A stretch of DNA of 58,013 nucleotides from the NCBI GenBank assembly GCA_021413445.1, contig JAIOQI010000008.1:1-58013 (forward strand). Reading direction: 5' to 3'. Shown here in pieces: positions 23,922 through 31,936 of the stretch. Made by a program: the position numbers and the translations under genes. Position 1 is the first letter of the stretch. Every line of letters begins with the position of its first letter. The notes under the pieces are model-generated. The model ran no database searches, was not told the DNA's origin, and was given only the letters and a program-made list of their open reading frames with translations. Source of the DNA: Alphaproteobacteria bacterium (GTDB lineage: Bacteria > Pseudomonadota > Alphaproteobacteria > Micavibrionales > UBA2020).

Positions 23922-25340
23922 TTATTTGGCCTTCTTAAGAAATTCGTCGAAGCATCTTTCGCCTACTTCGCTTGCCGTTATATCTTCAGCTTTAATGCCC
24001 TTATATAAAATCTTAGTCACAGTGTTAATCTCATCTTCCGTTTTCCTAAACTGAATTAGTTTCGATTTTATACTCTCTACGGGCAACGGAAGATTAGGCA
24101 CGTATTTGCGGGCATCCTTAGCGTATCCTTTCAGCTTTCTTATGTCCGTCCACCCCTTGTTAGACTTCATGCGCGGGTTTTCGACCAGAGATTTAGACTC
24201 CAAGCCCTTAAACTTTTCAGTTACCTCTTTTGTGCGTGATTTCCACTTATTCGTGAAACCCGTAAACTGCTTAAGCCCTTCCGACATAAAATCTAAAGTT
24301 GTCAAATAGACTTCAGAATCCGTATCGATACCTCTTTTTGTGGTATTTAGAGGGAGCTGTTCGGATTCATTGCTTTTAAAAGTAACGATCCCCGAGATAG
24401 CAATAAACTGGTTGTGGTAACGAGGAACAGAGCCTCTGCCCCAGCCAGTCTTCATCGACTTATCCGCATAAAGAACAACCCGATCATTACATACGACAGT
24501 CCAACCTGCCGTTTCGCTACTTCTCGGTTCGTCAAGTTCGTCTTCAATTTCACTATCAGCGGCTAACCCTCTATATAGCCCCACAGCCAGATTAACTTGA
24601 ACGCCCTTAATTTTTGCCGTGAATAAGTAAGGCTCGATTAAAGCCTGTTTCGCGTGAGTTGCGGATGGCGTGAGTAGCGCAAGTCTGACCGGGGCGATTA
24701 CTTTATCGTTCAACGTAACCTGAAAACCTTTACTTATTATCAGCGAAAAAAGACGTGCTATATCATGCTCCAACGCGCGGATGAAGCTAGGCTCTCCAAA
24801 GTGGTGAGAAACACCATCATGAATGTCCGTGACATGAATTTTTGTTCCATTCTCAGGCAATATACTCTGGCTTTTATCGACTAATTTTAATTCCCAGGTT
24901 TTTTCGTTAGTTAACCAGCTTGGCGTAATATCTACCTGATAAGCACCGCCTTTATAGCGAGAAACGACTTCGCAGTTCCTCCCCATTTTAAAAATGGCTC
25001 GTTTCATGCCAATGCCATACATCCCCACCGTTGCAAGATTTTCATCCCGAGCCTCAGTTGTCTTTCCAAGACGAAATGCAGACTTGGTAGCGATTTCCTT
25101 CGTTATACCGCCGCAATTATCTACAATGATAAATTCTTTCTTTTTGATTGTGATCGAGGCTTTGAAACCTGCATAGGGTAAGTTCTTATTCGCAGGGTCT
25201 TTCTTTTCCAGTTCGCGTAAAACTCCATCGATGCAATTGTCCAAAAGATCGAGAATGGCATCTTTAAGATCAATGTCTCGCGTCAGCATATCCACAAAAA
25301 ATCGTTTCGTAGGTGAGCCATCGATCTTCTGTTGTGACAT
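23922..25340 (-). CDS. GHKL (HSP90/MutL/MORC-like) ATPase
   Basis: A 472-residue protein with a GHKL ATPase N-terminal domain. The N-box ILDLLDNCID is near residue 35, VDNCGGI (DxGxG-type) near 78 and GMYGIGMKRAIFKMG (G2 lid) near 107. A second domain, about 215-360, holds VVCNDRVVLYADKSMKTGWG and an SxxLPLNTTKRG-like transducer element with the lysine that contacts phosphate in MutL-type ATPases. Prokaryotic MORC/MutL-like ATPases are known next to restriction-modification genes. Here it heads an operon with the 352-residue unknown, facing a C5 methyltransferase and Vsr. A DNA-clamp role in defence is the natural inference. Confidence 0.88.
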   Translation of the reverse strand: MSQQKIDGSPTKRFFVDMLTRDIDLKDAILDLLDNCIDGVLRELEKKDPANKNLPYAGFKASITIKKKEFIIVDNCGGITKEIATKSAFRLGKTTEARDENLATVGMYGIGMKRAIFKMGRNCEVVSRYKGGAYQVDITPSWLTNEKTWELKLVDKSQSILPENGTKIHVTDIHDGVSHHFGEPSFIRALEHDIARLFSLIISKGFQVTLNDKVIAPVRLALLTPSATHAKQALIEPYLFTAKIKGVQVNLAVGLYRGLAADSEIEDELDEPRSSETAGWTVVCNDRVVLYADKSMKTGWGRGSVPRYHNQFIAISGIVTFKSNESEQLPLNTTKRGIDTDSEVYLTTLDFMSEGLKQFTGFTNKWKSRTKEVTEKFKGLESKSLVENPRMKSNKGWTDIRKLKGYAKDARKYVPNLPLPVESIKSKLIQFRKTEDEINTVTKILYKGIKAEDITASEVGERCFDEFLKKAK

Positions 25341-25512
25341 GACGCAAAATCCTTTGGTTTTATAAATTTAGAGGCGATTCTCTATGCTCGATAAACAACG
25401 ATTATGCTATGAGCATCGCCTCCATTATAGCGAAAAGAATATTATTTACATATTTATTTGAATGTTCTTCTGTGTATGTGGAAAAGAGATAGATGCCCTG
25501 CAAGTTTGCACC

Positions 25513-26160
25513 TTATTTAACAAACAAGAGAAAGGCCAACGCATCCAGCCTGATCCACTGCCGTTTGTTCTTCACAGTGACGCGAATAGCTGGATAAGTG
25601 CGCCCCCCTGACCCTCGTTTCTCTACGGGATATTCCTTTGCCCCGGCGACGACAACAGCTTCTTTGCTGATTGAAATCTTGCCTTTGAATGTGTGCACAG
25701 CCATCGCAACTCTATTGTGAGCCTTCAGCCTTTTTCTGAAGCCGGAAAGAGTCTTGCAGCCATGAAGGTCTATCGGGCTTGCCATGTTGCCCTGAATACG
25801 AGCAGCGACTTTCTCTACTACAGCAGGATGCAGCTTCTTCTGCCAGATGGTCGGACGCAACTCAAAGTCAGGAAATTGAGGTTGTATCTCTCGCACAATT
25901 TCGTTTTGTTTTTTCTTTCCTGTCTTATCGAACACCATTACATCGGCAATTCTGAGAATGGCTTTTGTGAAACCCGGCGGATTGCGAACAAAGGCTGCGT
26001 TCAGAGGTTTTACAGCCAAGTCCTCATTGCCAGGATTTTGCTTATGCCACTCCTTTACTTTTTCAGTAGCCCCTTCATTGGCTGCCTTGCGCAGTGCAGT
26101 CAGTTTTTCTTTTTTCTTGGTATATGCACCCTGTTGTGGGGTCTTGGGCTGTTCAGTCAT
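25513..26160 (-). CDS. Hypothetical island protein (215 aa)
   Basis: A 215-residue basic soluble protein. Lys-rich N-terminus (AYTKKKEKLTALRKAANEGA), then helical segments (VVREIQPQFPDF-like region and PAVVEKVAARIQG), and a C-terminal beta-rich stretch (ISISKEAVVVAGAKEYPVEK, RTYPAIRVTVKNKRQWIRLD). No membrane segment and no family I recognise. It stands alone, 172 bases upstream of the GHKL ATPase gene in the same orientation. The AT-rich 26161-26435 region presumably supplies its promoter. Confidence 0.6.
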   Translation of the reverse strand: MTEQPKTPQQGAYTKKKEKLTALRKAANEGATEKVKEWHKQNPGNEDLAVKPLNAAFVRNPPGFTKAILRIADVMVFDKTGKKKQNEIVREIQPQFPDFELRPTIWQKKLHPAVVEKVAARIQGNMASPIDLHGCKTLSGFRKRLKAHNRVAMAVHTFKGKISISKEAVVVAGAKEYPVEKRGSGGRTYPAIRVTVKNKRQWIRLDALAFLLFVK

Positions 26161-26435
26161 AGGCTTTGCCTTGTTTCCGGGTACAATAATTGATACTTTA
26201 GGGTACGGTTAAAATATATCATAAAATATTATATATACGTAGTATATATTAGAATTCTGGTACAATAATGGGCTATCATCTCATCCTTAGATGAAAGCAA
26301 TTCAGCGAGTTCGCATTACTATAGATGAGCCAACTAGTATCAATTAACTCATTGATACTAATCACTTTACAATCTATGATTGAAAATATGCTATTGATAT
26401 ATAAGGATATTATTTTCCTCTATTTTCTCCGAAAA
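26161..26435. other. AT-rich island spacer with inverted and direct repeats
   Basis: A 275-base gap. TAGTATCAAT (26335-26344) and ATTGATACTA (26351-26360) form a perfect 10-bp inverted repeat with a six-base spacer, and GGTACAATAAT occurs twice (about 26181 and 26262). No ORF is convincing. Operator or promoter function is possible. Confidence 0.45.
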
Positions 26436-26960
26436 TTATGCTGCCCGAGGCTTATCCCGCATGATTGTCGCAACACATTCTGCCGCCACATCAAGCCCCT
26501 TTGAGGCATCTTTTGTCCATACAGGATACCACTCCCGAAAGGCTTGTTTCCCTCCTAGCTCCATGGCTTCCCCAGTAAGGGGATCGCGAATGGTTTTCTG
26601 AACAGCAGCCATAGCACCCAATGCCTCTCCCTCGCTAAAGCCCAGCTTCTCTAATGCCGCTAACATGGAGGGCTTAATCATGAACTTGGGTATATTAAGA
26701 ACCGATACAGCTTCCGAAGCTGCTTCCATGCAATACAAGGCAACCTTGCCTTGCTCTTCGGGTACAATCACTCCATGTTCAATGGCGTTGAAACTGTAAA
26801 GAGCCATTTTCGTCTGATGGACAAACTCGGATATTACGGTTTCCAAACCTTGCAGTGTGATTGGGTTGTTTCTTATATACCGATGAATGCATGCAGCTTT
26901 GATACGTTTCCAAACACCCCAAGCCACTGCAATGGCCAGCACCCATAAGATGACTTCCAT
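26436..26960 (-). CDS. Membrane-anchored hypothetical protein
   Basis: A 174-residue protein from the ATG at 26960, directly after the lipoprotein gene's stop. One N-terminal hydrophobic segment (VILWVLAIAVAWGVW) is followed by a basic turn, so it is probably a single-pass inner-membrane anchor with a cytoplasmic helical domain. The rest contains LEKLGFSEGEALGAMAAVQK and AFREWYPVWTKDASKG. I recognise no family. The start at 27011 would overlap the upstream gene and lacks a ribosome site. Second gene of an operon with the lipoprotein. Confidence 0.6.
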   Translation of the reverse strand: MEVILWVLAIAVAWGVWKRIKAACIHRYIRNNPITLQGLETVISEFVHQTKMALYSFNAIEHGVIVPEEQGKVALYCMEAASEAVSVLNIPKFMIKPSMLAALEKLGFSEGEALGAMAAVQKTIRDPLTGEAMELGGKQAFREWYPVWTKDASKGLDVAAECVATIMRDKPRAA

Positions 26961-26961
26961 T

Positions 26962-27426
26962 TTATTTTCTCGGTTCTTTGGATTGGTTTGCTTCCGGCTC
27001 TGTATCGTCAATCAGCTTGCGCACCCTATCTACATATTTATCGCAACCAAACCCACTACCTTCAAAATTAGCATCAACGACCTTCTCCTTGCTGGTGACA
27101 AGTCGTATTTTGCAGTCTCCGCTAAAGGTGACTGGGGTGTTCTCTCGGATGGTGGTGCTGTTGCTGGCCACCCTTCCATTGGGTGCATATGTTGTAATGT
27201 ATTGCGGCCTGTAGCTGGTGACCGTACCTGTACTGGTAAAGCTATCCCTCCACACATAGACCTTTTTGCCAGCAACAGTTACTTCGTCATCTGGGTAACC
27301 AAGATATTTGATTGCATAGGTAATATCTTTGCCAACAAAGCGAGGCACCCCCGTTTGAAGCGTGGAGAAGGTGGAAGTACAGGCAGATAAAAGCAAAACA
27401 GTAATAAGGACAAACGATAAGCGCAT
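26962..27426 (-). CDS. Predicted lipoprotein
   Basis: A 154-residue exported protein. The signal MRLSFVLITVLLLSAC ends in a clear lipobox (LLSAC), so the mature N-terminus is a lipidated cysteine. The ATG at 27426 has GGAG six bases upstream; a GTG at 27438 is the alternative. Mature part: GKDITYAIKYLGYPDDEVTV, then VYVWRDS, a Thr/Ser-rich stretch and two cysteines (GDCKIRL, GFGCDKYV) that could form a disulfide. The K-Y-L-G-Y-P-x-D start resembles SmpA/OmlA-like small outer-membrane lipoproteins, but only weakly. Operon with 26436. Confidence 0.65.
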   Translation of the reverse strand: MRLSFVLITVLLLSACTSTFSTLQTGVPRFVGKDITYAIKYLGYPDDEVTVAGKKVYVWRDSFTSTGTVTSYRPQYITTYAPNGRVASNSTTIRENTPVTFSGDCKIRLVTSKEKVVDANFEGSGFGCDKYVDRVRKLIDDTEPEANQSKEPRK

Positions 27427-27447
27427 AACATTCTCCACATGGGCAGT

Positions 27448-27482
27448 TAAACAAAACGGCCACCAGATTTCTCTGGTGACCG
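27448..27482 (-). terminator. Terminator-like hairpin ending the island RNA
   Basis: CACCAGA (27461-27467) and TCTGGTG (27472-27478) extended by CGG/CCG past one mismatch. Read leftward, the stem is followed by TTTTGTTT. It sits just before the lipoprotein gene. Confidence 0.65.
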
Positions 27483-27640
27483 GGCTGTTTGTAACCGCTC
27501 AACGAACGGCGCGGCGTATTCGCTCACGCTATTATATTTCGCCGCCAACCCGACCATAGGTCGAGAGGCAGCGTCATGATTACGGCTTGACGCTAGTTGC
27601 CGCGTTGAGAAGGGGTTACAAAGCCCTCGGACTTTCGTCC
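27448..27640 (-). ncRNA. Candidate multibranched structured RNA downstream of the integrase
   Basis: Leftward RNA with a long closing stem: GTAACC/GGTTAC (27614-27619 with 27491-27496) and CTCAACG/CGTTGAG (27603-27609 with 27498-27504). It encloses three arms: AGCGTCA/TGACGCT (27570-27576, 27588-27594), CGACC/GGTCG (27551-27555, 27559-27563) and GCGGCG/CGCCGC (27511-27516, 27540-27545). A terminator hairpin follows at 27457-27482. Upstream, GTAAGGCT/AGCCTTAC forms another perfect hairpin, and TTGACA with TATAGC near 27650-27676 could be its promoter. No known class fits. The fold is read directly from sequence; its role is unknown. Confidence 0.55.
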
Positions 27641-27687
27641 TGTACGTAAGGCTATAGAGAGCCTTACAGGGTGTCAATCAATCTCCT

Positions 27688-28683
27688 TTATCCTAGCTTG
27701 TCCACAAGGCTTTCCGGCTTTAAATGCGTGTATCGGAACAGCATCCGGTAATCCCGATGCCCTGAAATCAAGGCTACTTCTGGCACAGATAAACCACGCT
27801 CCACGAATCGGCTAATTGCTTCATGACGTAGATCATGAAAATGGAGGTCATGTAATCCAGCACGATCTCGCAGTCTCTCCCACGCTTGCTGAAATCCATT
27901 TCCGGTCAAAGGAAAGACGCGCTTATGCTTCTTGCCCTTTCTCTTTGTCTGCTCATGCAGTACCGCAAGAGCATAGCTGGAAAGTGGAATTGTTCGTGCA
28001 TGACCATTCTTTGTAACGGGGATATGCAACGTTTTGGCATTGAAGTCTATATCCTTCCATTGCATTTGCAGTATCTCCCCTCTACGCATGCCAGTTGCAA
28101 TAGCAAAGCGAATGATCGGCATGACATAGGGATTGTGAGTTTGTGCAAGGGCATCCTGCAAAGCCGTATATTCATCCTCTGATAAACGCCTGTTACGCCC
28201 TGCTTGTGGCTTTATCTTGGCAATCTTATTCAAGGGGTTCTCCCTGATCGGGATATTCCATTCACGCTCTGCCGTATCAAAGGCATGTTTAAGGATGGCA
28301 AGATCGCGCCTGACTGTTCCGGCCTTTACTTCTTTCAGCCTCATATCCCGATAGTCACAAATCTTTCCGGTTGTGATCTCTGCCAGTGATAGGCTTGCGA
28401 ATGGTTGTTTGATTAAGTTGTCGAGGACATACTTTTCGCTATTGTAGCTACGTTTCTTAATGCTGATTTCGTCCCGATACCGTATCAGAAGGTCTTTAAC
28501 CTTATGTTGGTCGAGAACCTTTAAGGGCGTAGGTAATGCCCCACGGTCTGCCTGTGTCTCCATGAACCGCGCCCATTCTTCGGCATCGGAGTGTTTGTGG
28601 AATGATCGGCTGATAGGTGCAAAGCCTTTACGCCTGATCTGTACTTCGTATTTGCCAGTTGGTCTTTTTCTGATGGTTGCCAT
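27688..28683 (-). CDS. int: Tyrosine recombinase (island integrase)
   Basis: A 331-residue site-specific tyrosine integrase that would insert and excise the island at tRNA-Ala. The N-terminal arm-binding region (GKYEVQIRRKGFAPISRSF) and SAM-like core-binding domain (about 60-165) precede the catalytic domain. Its residues are Arg in ATGMRRGEIL, Lys in VTKNGHARTIPL, HDLRHEA, GHRDYRML and the nucleophile Tyr in FRYTH. Length and order are intact, so it may be active. It lies 108 bases from the intact tRNA, transcribed away from that end, the classic position for an integrase of a tRNA-targeting element. Confidence 0.93.
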   Translation of the reverse strand: MATIRKRPTGKYEVQIRRKGFAPISRSFHKHSDAEEWARFMETQADRGALPTPLKVLDQHKVKDLLIRYRDEISIKKRSYNSEKYVLDNLIKQPFASLSLAEITTGKICDYRDMRLKEVKAGTVRRDLAILKHAFDTAEREWNIPIRENPLNKIAKIKPQAGRNRRLSEDEYTALQDALAQTHNPYVMPIIRFAIATGMRRGEILQMQWKDIDFNAKTLHIPVTKNGHARTIPLSSYALAVLHEQTKRKGKKHKRVFPLTGNGFQQAWERLRDRAGLHDLHFHDLRHEAISRFVERGLSVPEVALISGHRDYRMLFRYTHLKPESLVDKLG

Positions 28684-28712
28684 AGCCTAAACCTCACTCA
28701 ATTGTGGACAGA

Positions 28713-28723
28713 GTGTGGCAGGA
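28713..28723 (+). repeat. Integrase-arm-like repeat, right end
   Basis: GTGTGGCAGGA, the same 11-mer as at 20843-20853. It lies between the integrase start and the tRNA-Ala gene. Confidence 0.45.
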
Positions 28724-28791
28724 TGGTTTTTGGCTATTTCTTATTTCTCAGGTCTAGTCCGTTTAACACCTGTATTGCAACAGGTTGGTAA

Positions 28792-28867
<76 letters not shown>

Positions 28868-28960
28868 ATTGGAGAAAAGATGTCAGAACATAGGCCGGTT
28901 GGGGGCGCTTTTCAAGAGGAATTTAACCGCTTGAAATCGCAGGGAGATAGGCCGCCCTAG

Positions 28961-29152
28961 GAGCAATCGACATTTGAGCCTTTACCCCCTCTCCCGCCCT
29001 GCGGGAGAGGGTTGGGGAGAGGGTGTGGTTCAGCAAAAGCGCCTTTTCGGCGCTGTCAACGATCCTTTCAGGCTCGTTGACCACCCTCTCCCGGCCTCTC
29101 CCGCAAAGCGGGAGAGGGGAAGTTGGGGCGATTTTTCAAATGTCGATTGCTC
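28961..29152. repeat. Palindromic intergenic element with 17-bp terminal inverted repeats
   Basis: Ends GAGCAATCGACATTTGA (28961-28977) and its exact reverse complement (29136-29152). Inside are two strong hairpins built on CCCTCTCCCGC/GCGGGAGAGGG plus an inner GAGAGGGTG/CACCCTCTC pairing, so the whole 192 bases can fold on itself. It touches the yccA stop codon without a gap. It resembles a small non-autonomous (MITE-like) element of the CCCTCTCCC repeat class common in proteobacteria. Confidence 0.75.
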
Positions 29153-29872
29153 TTAGCGGCGGTTGCCCATGAGCTGCAGCAGCATCTGGAACAGGTTGAT
29201 GAAATTGAGGTAGAGGCTTAAGGCCCCGACAATCGCCGTCTTGGCGTTGGCTTCCCCGGCGCCGGCGGAATAGAGCTCCTTGAGGCGCTGGGTTTCCCAT
29301 GCGGTGAGGCCGGTGAAGATGAGCACGCCCAGGGCCGAGACCACGAATTGCACCATCGCCGAGTGCAGGAAGATGTTCACGATCATGGCGATGAAAATCC
29401 CCATCAGGCCCATGAACAGGAACGAGCCGACGCCGGTCAGGTCGCGCCTGGTGGTGTAGCCGTAAAGGCTGGTGGCGGCGAAGGTCGCGGCGGTGATGAA
29501 AAACACCCGCGCAATGCTGGCGCCGGTGAAGACGTGAAAAAGCGCGGCCATGGAAACCCCCATCACCGCCGAGAACAGGATGAACGTCAGTTTCAGTTTT
29601 TCCGAGGGCATCCGCGCGATGCGGGCGGGCGTGAAGCCGAACCAGATGAAGCCGAGCGGCGCCAGCATGGCGACCCAGGCCAGCGGGGTGCCGAAGATCA
29701 GGTTAAACAGGGCGGGCACGCTGGCCACGCCGAAAGCCGTCAGGCCGGTGACCACCAGCCCCAGCCCCATGGTATGATAGACATTGTGCATATAAGCCTG
29801 CAGCCCGGCATCGACGGCGGGGGTCGCGGCGTAACCGGCTTGGGGACGCTGGTAGGAGGGATCATATGACAT
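29153..29872 (-). CDS. yccA: Bax inhibitor-1/YccA family membrane protein
   Basis: A 239-residue inner-membrane protein of the BI-1/YccA family. A short Pro/Tyr-rich cytoplasmic N-terminus is followed by seven hydrophobic segments, including YHTMGLGLVVTGLTAFGVA, APLGFIWFGFTPARI, LFSAVMGVSMAALFHVFT and SLYLNFINLFQMLLQLMG. The family motif around SLYLNFINLF near the C-terminus is clear. In E. coli YccA modulates the FtsH protease; others leak calcium or protons. Single gene, divergent from thpR. The stop codon abuts the palindromic repeat, which would add a large hairpin to the 3' end of the message. Confidence 0.92.
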   Translation of the reverse strand: MSYDPSYQRPQAGYAATPAVDAGLQAYMHNVYHTMGLGLVVTGLTAFGVASVPALFNLIFGTPLAWVAMLAPLGFIWFGFTPARIARMPSEKLKLTFILFSAVMGVSMAALFHVFTGASIARVFFITAATFAATSLYGYTTRRDLTGVGSFLFMGLMGIFIAMIVNIFLHSAMVQFVVSALGVLIFTGLTAWETQRLKELYSAGAGEANAKTAIVGALSLYLNFINLFQMLLQLMGNRR

Positions 29873-29989
29873 GGACGTTTACCTTTCATCAGAGCTATAT
29901 AATATTCAGCTTATACGTCCATTATACAGCATGGATCAGTTAAAAGCGCACAAAAACGATTATTCATAAAAATTCAGAAAGAAAACAAC

Positions 29990-30556
29990 ATGTTCAGGCT
30001 TTTCACCGGGATCCGGCTGCCGCCGCAGTTACGCCAGCAGCTGCATGTGCTGCAGGAGGGGATCGCCGGGGTGGGGGTCGATACGCGCCTGACCCTGCCG
30101 GATGATTTTCACATCACGCTTTGTTTCATCGGCAACGTCGATGCGGCGGCGGCGGAGACTGTTGACGAAGCCTTGTCCGGCATCCGCGCCGGCAAATTTT
30201 CCCTGACGGCGAAGGGGACGGGATGCTTTTCCGGCGGCCACGGCCCCAGCCATCTCTGGATGGGGCTCGCGCCCGGCGAGGCCCTGCCGCGCCTCAAGGA
30301 TAAAATCGACCACGCTCTTGAAAAGCATCAGGTGCCGTTCGAAAAGCGCGGCAAATACACGCCGCATATTACCCTGGCCCGGATCCGGCACGGCGCCGAA
30401 GCGACCGCCGCGGCTTTCATGCAGCAGCATAACCTGTTCGCCAGCGAACCTTTCGCTGTGGATGAATTCATCCTCTACCGCAGCCATCCCGGGGAGGAAG
30501 GGCCGCGCTATGAGGAGATCGGCGTTTATCCGCTGTTCTCCCCCCTCTCCCCCTGA
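29990..30556 (+). CDS. thpR: RNA 2',3'-cyclic phosphodiesterase
   Basis: Member of the 2H phosphoesterase superfamily (LigT/ThpR) that opens 2',3'-cyclic phosphates on RNA. A 188-residue protein starting MFRLFTGIRLPP. The two HxTx motifs that form the active site are HITLCF near residue 43 and HITLARI near 125. The last residues (PLFSPLSP) and the stop codon come from the CCCTCTCCC palindromic repeat that begins at about 30541, so the repeat has replaced the ancestral gene end. Divergent from yccA. Confidence 0.92.
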   Translation: MFRLFTGIRLPPQLRQQLHVLQEGIAGVGVDTRLTLPDDFHITLCFIGNVDAAAAETVDEALSGIRAGKFSLTAKGTGCFSGGHGPSHLWMGLAPGEALPRLKDKIDHALEKHQVPFEKRGKYTPHITLARIRHGAEATAAAFMQQHNLFASEPFAVDEFILYRSHPGEEGPRYEEIGVYPLFSPLSP

Positions 30557-30662
30557 GGGAGAGGGCTGGGGTGAGGGGGCGTGGCGTCTGCCGCGCATAT
30601 GACCCATATGACGCCCTGACGGGCTTACCCCTCACCCGACCTCTCCCACAAGGGGAGAGGGG
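30541..30662. repeat. CCCTCTCCC-class palindromic repeat at the thpR 3' end
   Basis: CCCCCTCTCCCCCTGAGGGAGAGGG-type hairpin at 30541-30564, GGGGTGAGGGG pairing with CCCCTCACCC at 30629-30638, and CCTCTCCC/GGGGAGAGG at 30640-30661 followed by ATTTTT. Same family as 28961-29152. It also ends in a possible rightward terminator for thpR. Confidence 0.7.
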
Positions 30663-30697
30663 ATTTTTGTGCAACATACGGAATTTGAAAACCCTAT

Positions 30698-31936
30698 CTA
30701 GGGCTTCGGCCCAAACTCCGCCTGCAGCTTTTGCAGGCATTCCGCGCGGTTGGGGGAGAAGTCTTCGCCGATCCACCACGCTTCGAGAGCCTCCAGCGTT
30801 TTGCCCATCTCCGGCCCCGGCGCATAGCCGAGATCGAGCAGGTCTTGTCCCTGCAGCGGAAAGCGCGGGGCGCGGAACGCGGTGGCGGTCTGGTACAGCC
30901 GCTCGAGGTCGCCTTTGTTCCCGGCTTTGGCGGCGGCGAGCAGCAGCACATTCCGCGCCATGTCGTTGCCGAGTTTATATACAACCTGCCGCGCTTCAGC
31001 ATCGCTCATGGTCAGCGACACCTTGACGCCGGGATCAATCATTTTCAGCAGTTGCGCGGATTGCCCGTTCGAAAGCCGGAGCGATTGAGAGATGCGGGGG
31101 ATTTCCCCGGCTGTCACATCGAGCACGGCGGCGAGACGGCGCAGGACAATCGCCCCGTCGTGATGTCCGGTTTCCAGACGCACCAGATTTTCCAGCGTCT
31201 CAACGCGGACGGCTTCCGGCAAAAACTGCGCCACGACGCCGCATTGCAGCATCAGCCTCCACACCGCCGGGCAGCGGTCGGAGTCCAGCAGCTTCAGGAT
31301 TTCCTGGCGGATGCGCTCCGCCGAGAGTTTCGGGATTTGCGCGGCGGCGGCGGCGCAGGCCTCGAGCGCCGCGGCGTCCGGCTCGCCCCGGCCGAAGTGC
31401 GCGTAAAAGCGGAAGAAGCGGAGGATGCGCAAAACATCTTCGTGGATGCGGGTGGCGGGGTCGCCGACAAAGCGCACCCGCCCGAGGCGCAGGTCCTCGA
31501 CGCCGCCGCAGGGGTCGAAAATATTGCCGTCGATGGTGCAGGACATCGCGTTGATGGTGAAGTCGCGCCGCGCCGCGTCGGCCGCCCAGTCGTCGGTGAA
31601 CTCAACCTCCGCGTGGCGGCCGAAGGTGGCGACATCCCGCCGCAGCGTGGTGATTTCAAAGGGGTGGCCGTCGGCAATTGCCGTGACGGTGCCGTGCTTC
31701 AGCCCCGTCGGCGCGTAATTGATCTTGTGGCGGATGAGGCGTTCGATCACCGCTTCCGGCTTGAGCTTTGTCGCGATGTCGATGTCGAGCACCTTGCGGT
31801 TGACCAGCGCGTCGCGCACGCAGCCGCCGACGAAGCGCGCGTCGCCGCCGTCTTCCAGCAGCGCCGCCATGACGTGCGCGGTTTCCGGCGCGACCATCCA
31901 CGCCTGCAGGCTGAGTTTTCCGCTAAAGCCGTTCAT
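30698..31936 (-). CDS. cca: CCA tRNA nucleotidyltransferase
   Basis: Adds or repairs the 3' CCA of tRNAs. A 412-residue class II enzyme. The head signature ARFVGGCVRDALVNRKVLDI followed by D-I-A-T gives GG, RD and the two catalytic aspartates. RRDFTINAM and the DP-x-GG-x-EDL region come next, then the RRxxRF-like segment LRILRFFRFYAHFG. Neck, body and tail follow in helical form. It overlaps the Nudix gene by 14 bases and is the last gene of a DUF1285-Nudix-cca operon typical of alphaproteobacteria. The same head signature recurs in the ankyrin-nucleotidyltransferase paralogs. Confidence 0.94.
   Translation of the reverse strand: MNGFSGKLSLQAWMVAPETAHVMAALLEDGGDARFVGGCVRDALVNRKVLDIDIATKLKPEAVIERLIRHKINYAPTGLKHGTVTAIADGHPFEITTLRRDVATFGRHAEVEFTDDWAADAARRDFTINAMSCTIDGNIFDPCGGVEDLRLGRVRFVGDPATRIHEDVLRILRFFRFYAHFGRGEPDAAALEACAAAAAQIPKLSAERIRQEILKLLDSDRCPAVWRLMLQCGVVAQFLPEAVRVETLENLVRLETGHHDGAIVLRRLAAVLDVTAGEIPRISQSLRLSNGQSAQLLKMIDPGVKVSLTMSDAEARQVVYKLGNDMARNVLLLAAAKAGNKGDLERLYQTATAFRAPRFPLQGQDLLDLGYAPGPEMGKTLEALEAWWIGEDFSPNRAECLQKLQAEFGPKP

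Noticed and set aside
27448-27640. Retron msr/msd reading of the island RNA
   Set aside because: The closing stem is suggestive, but no reverse transcriptase gene lies in the island.
27448-27640. Permuted tmRNA reading of the island RNA
   Set aside because: No T-loop GTTCRANYC, no tag reading frame ending in Ala-Ala and no acceptor stem could be found.
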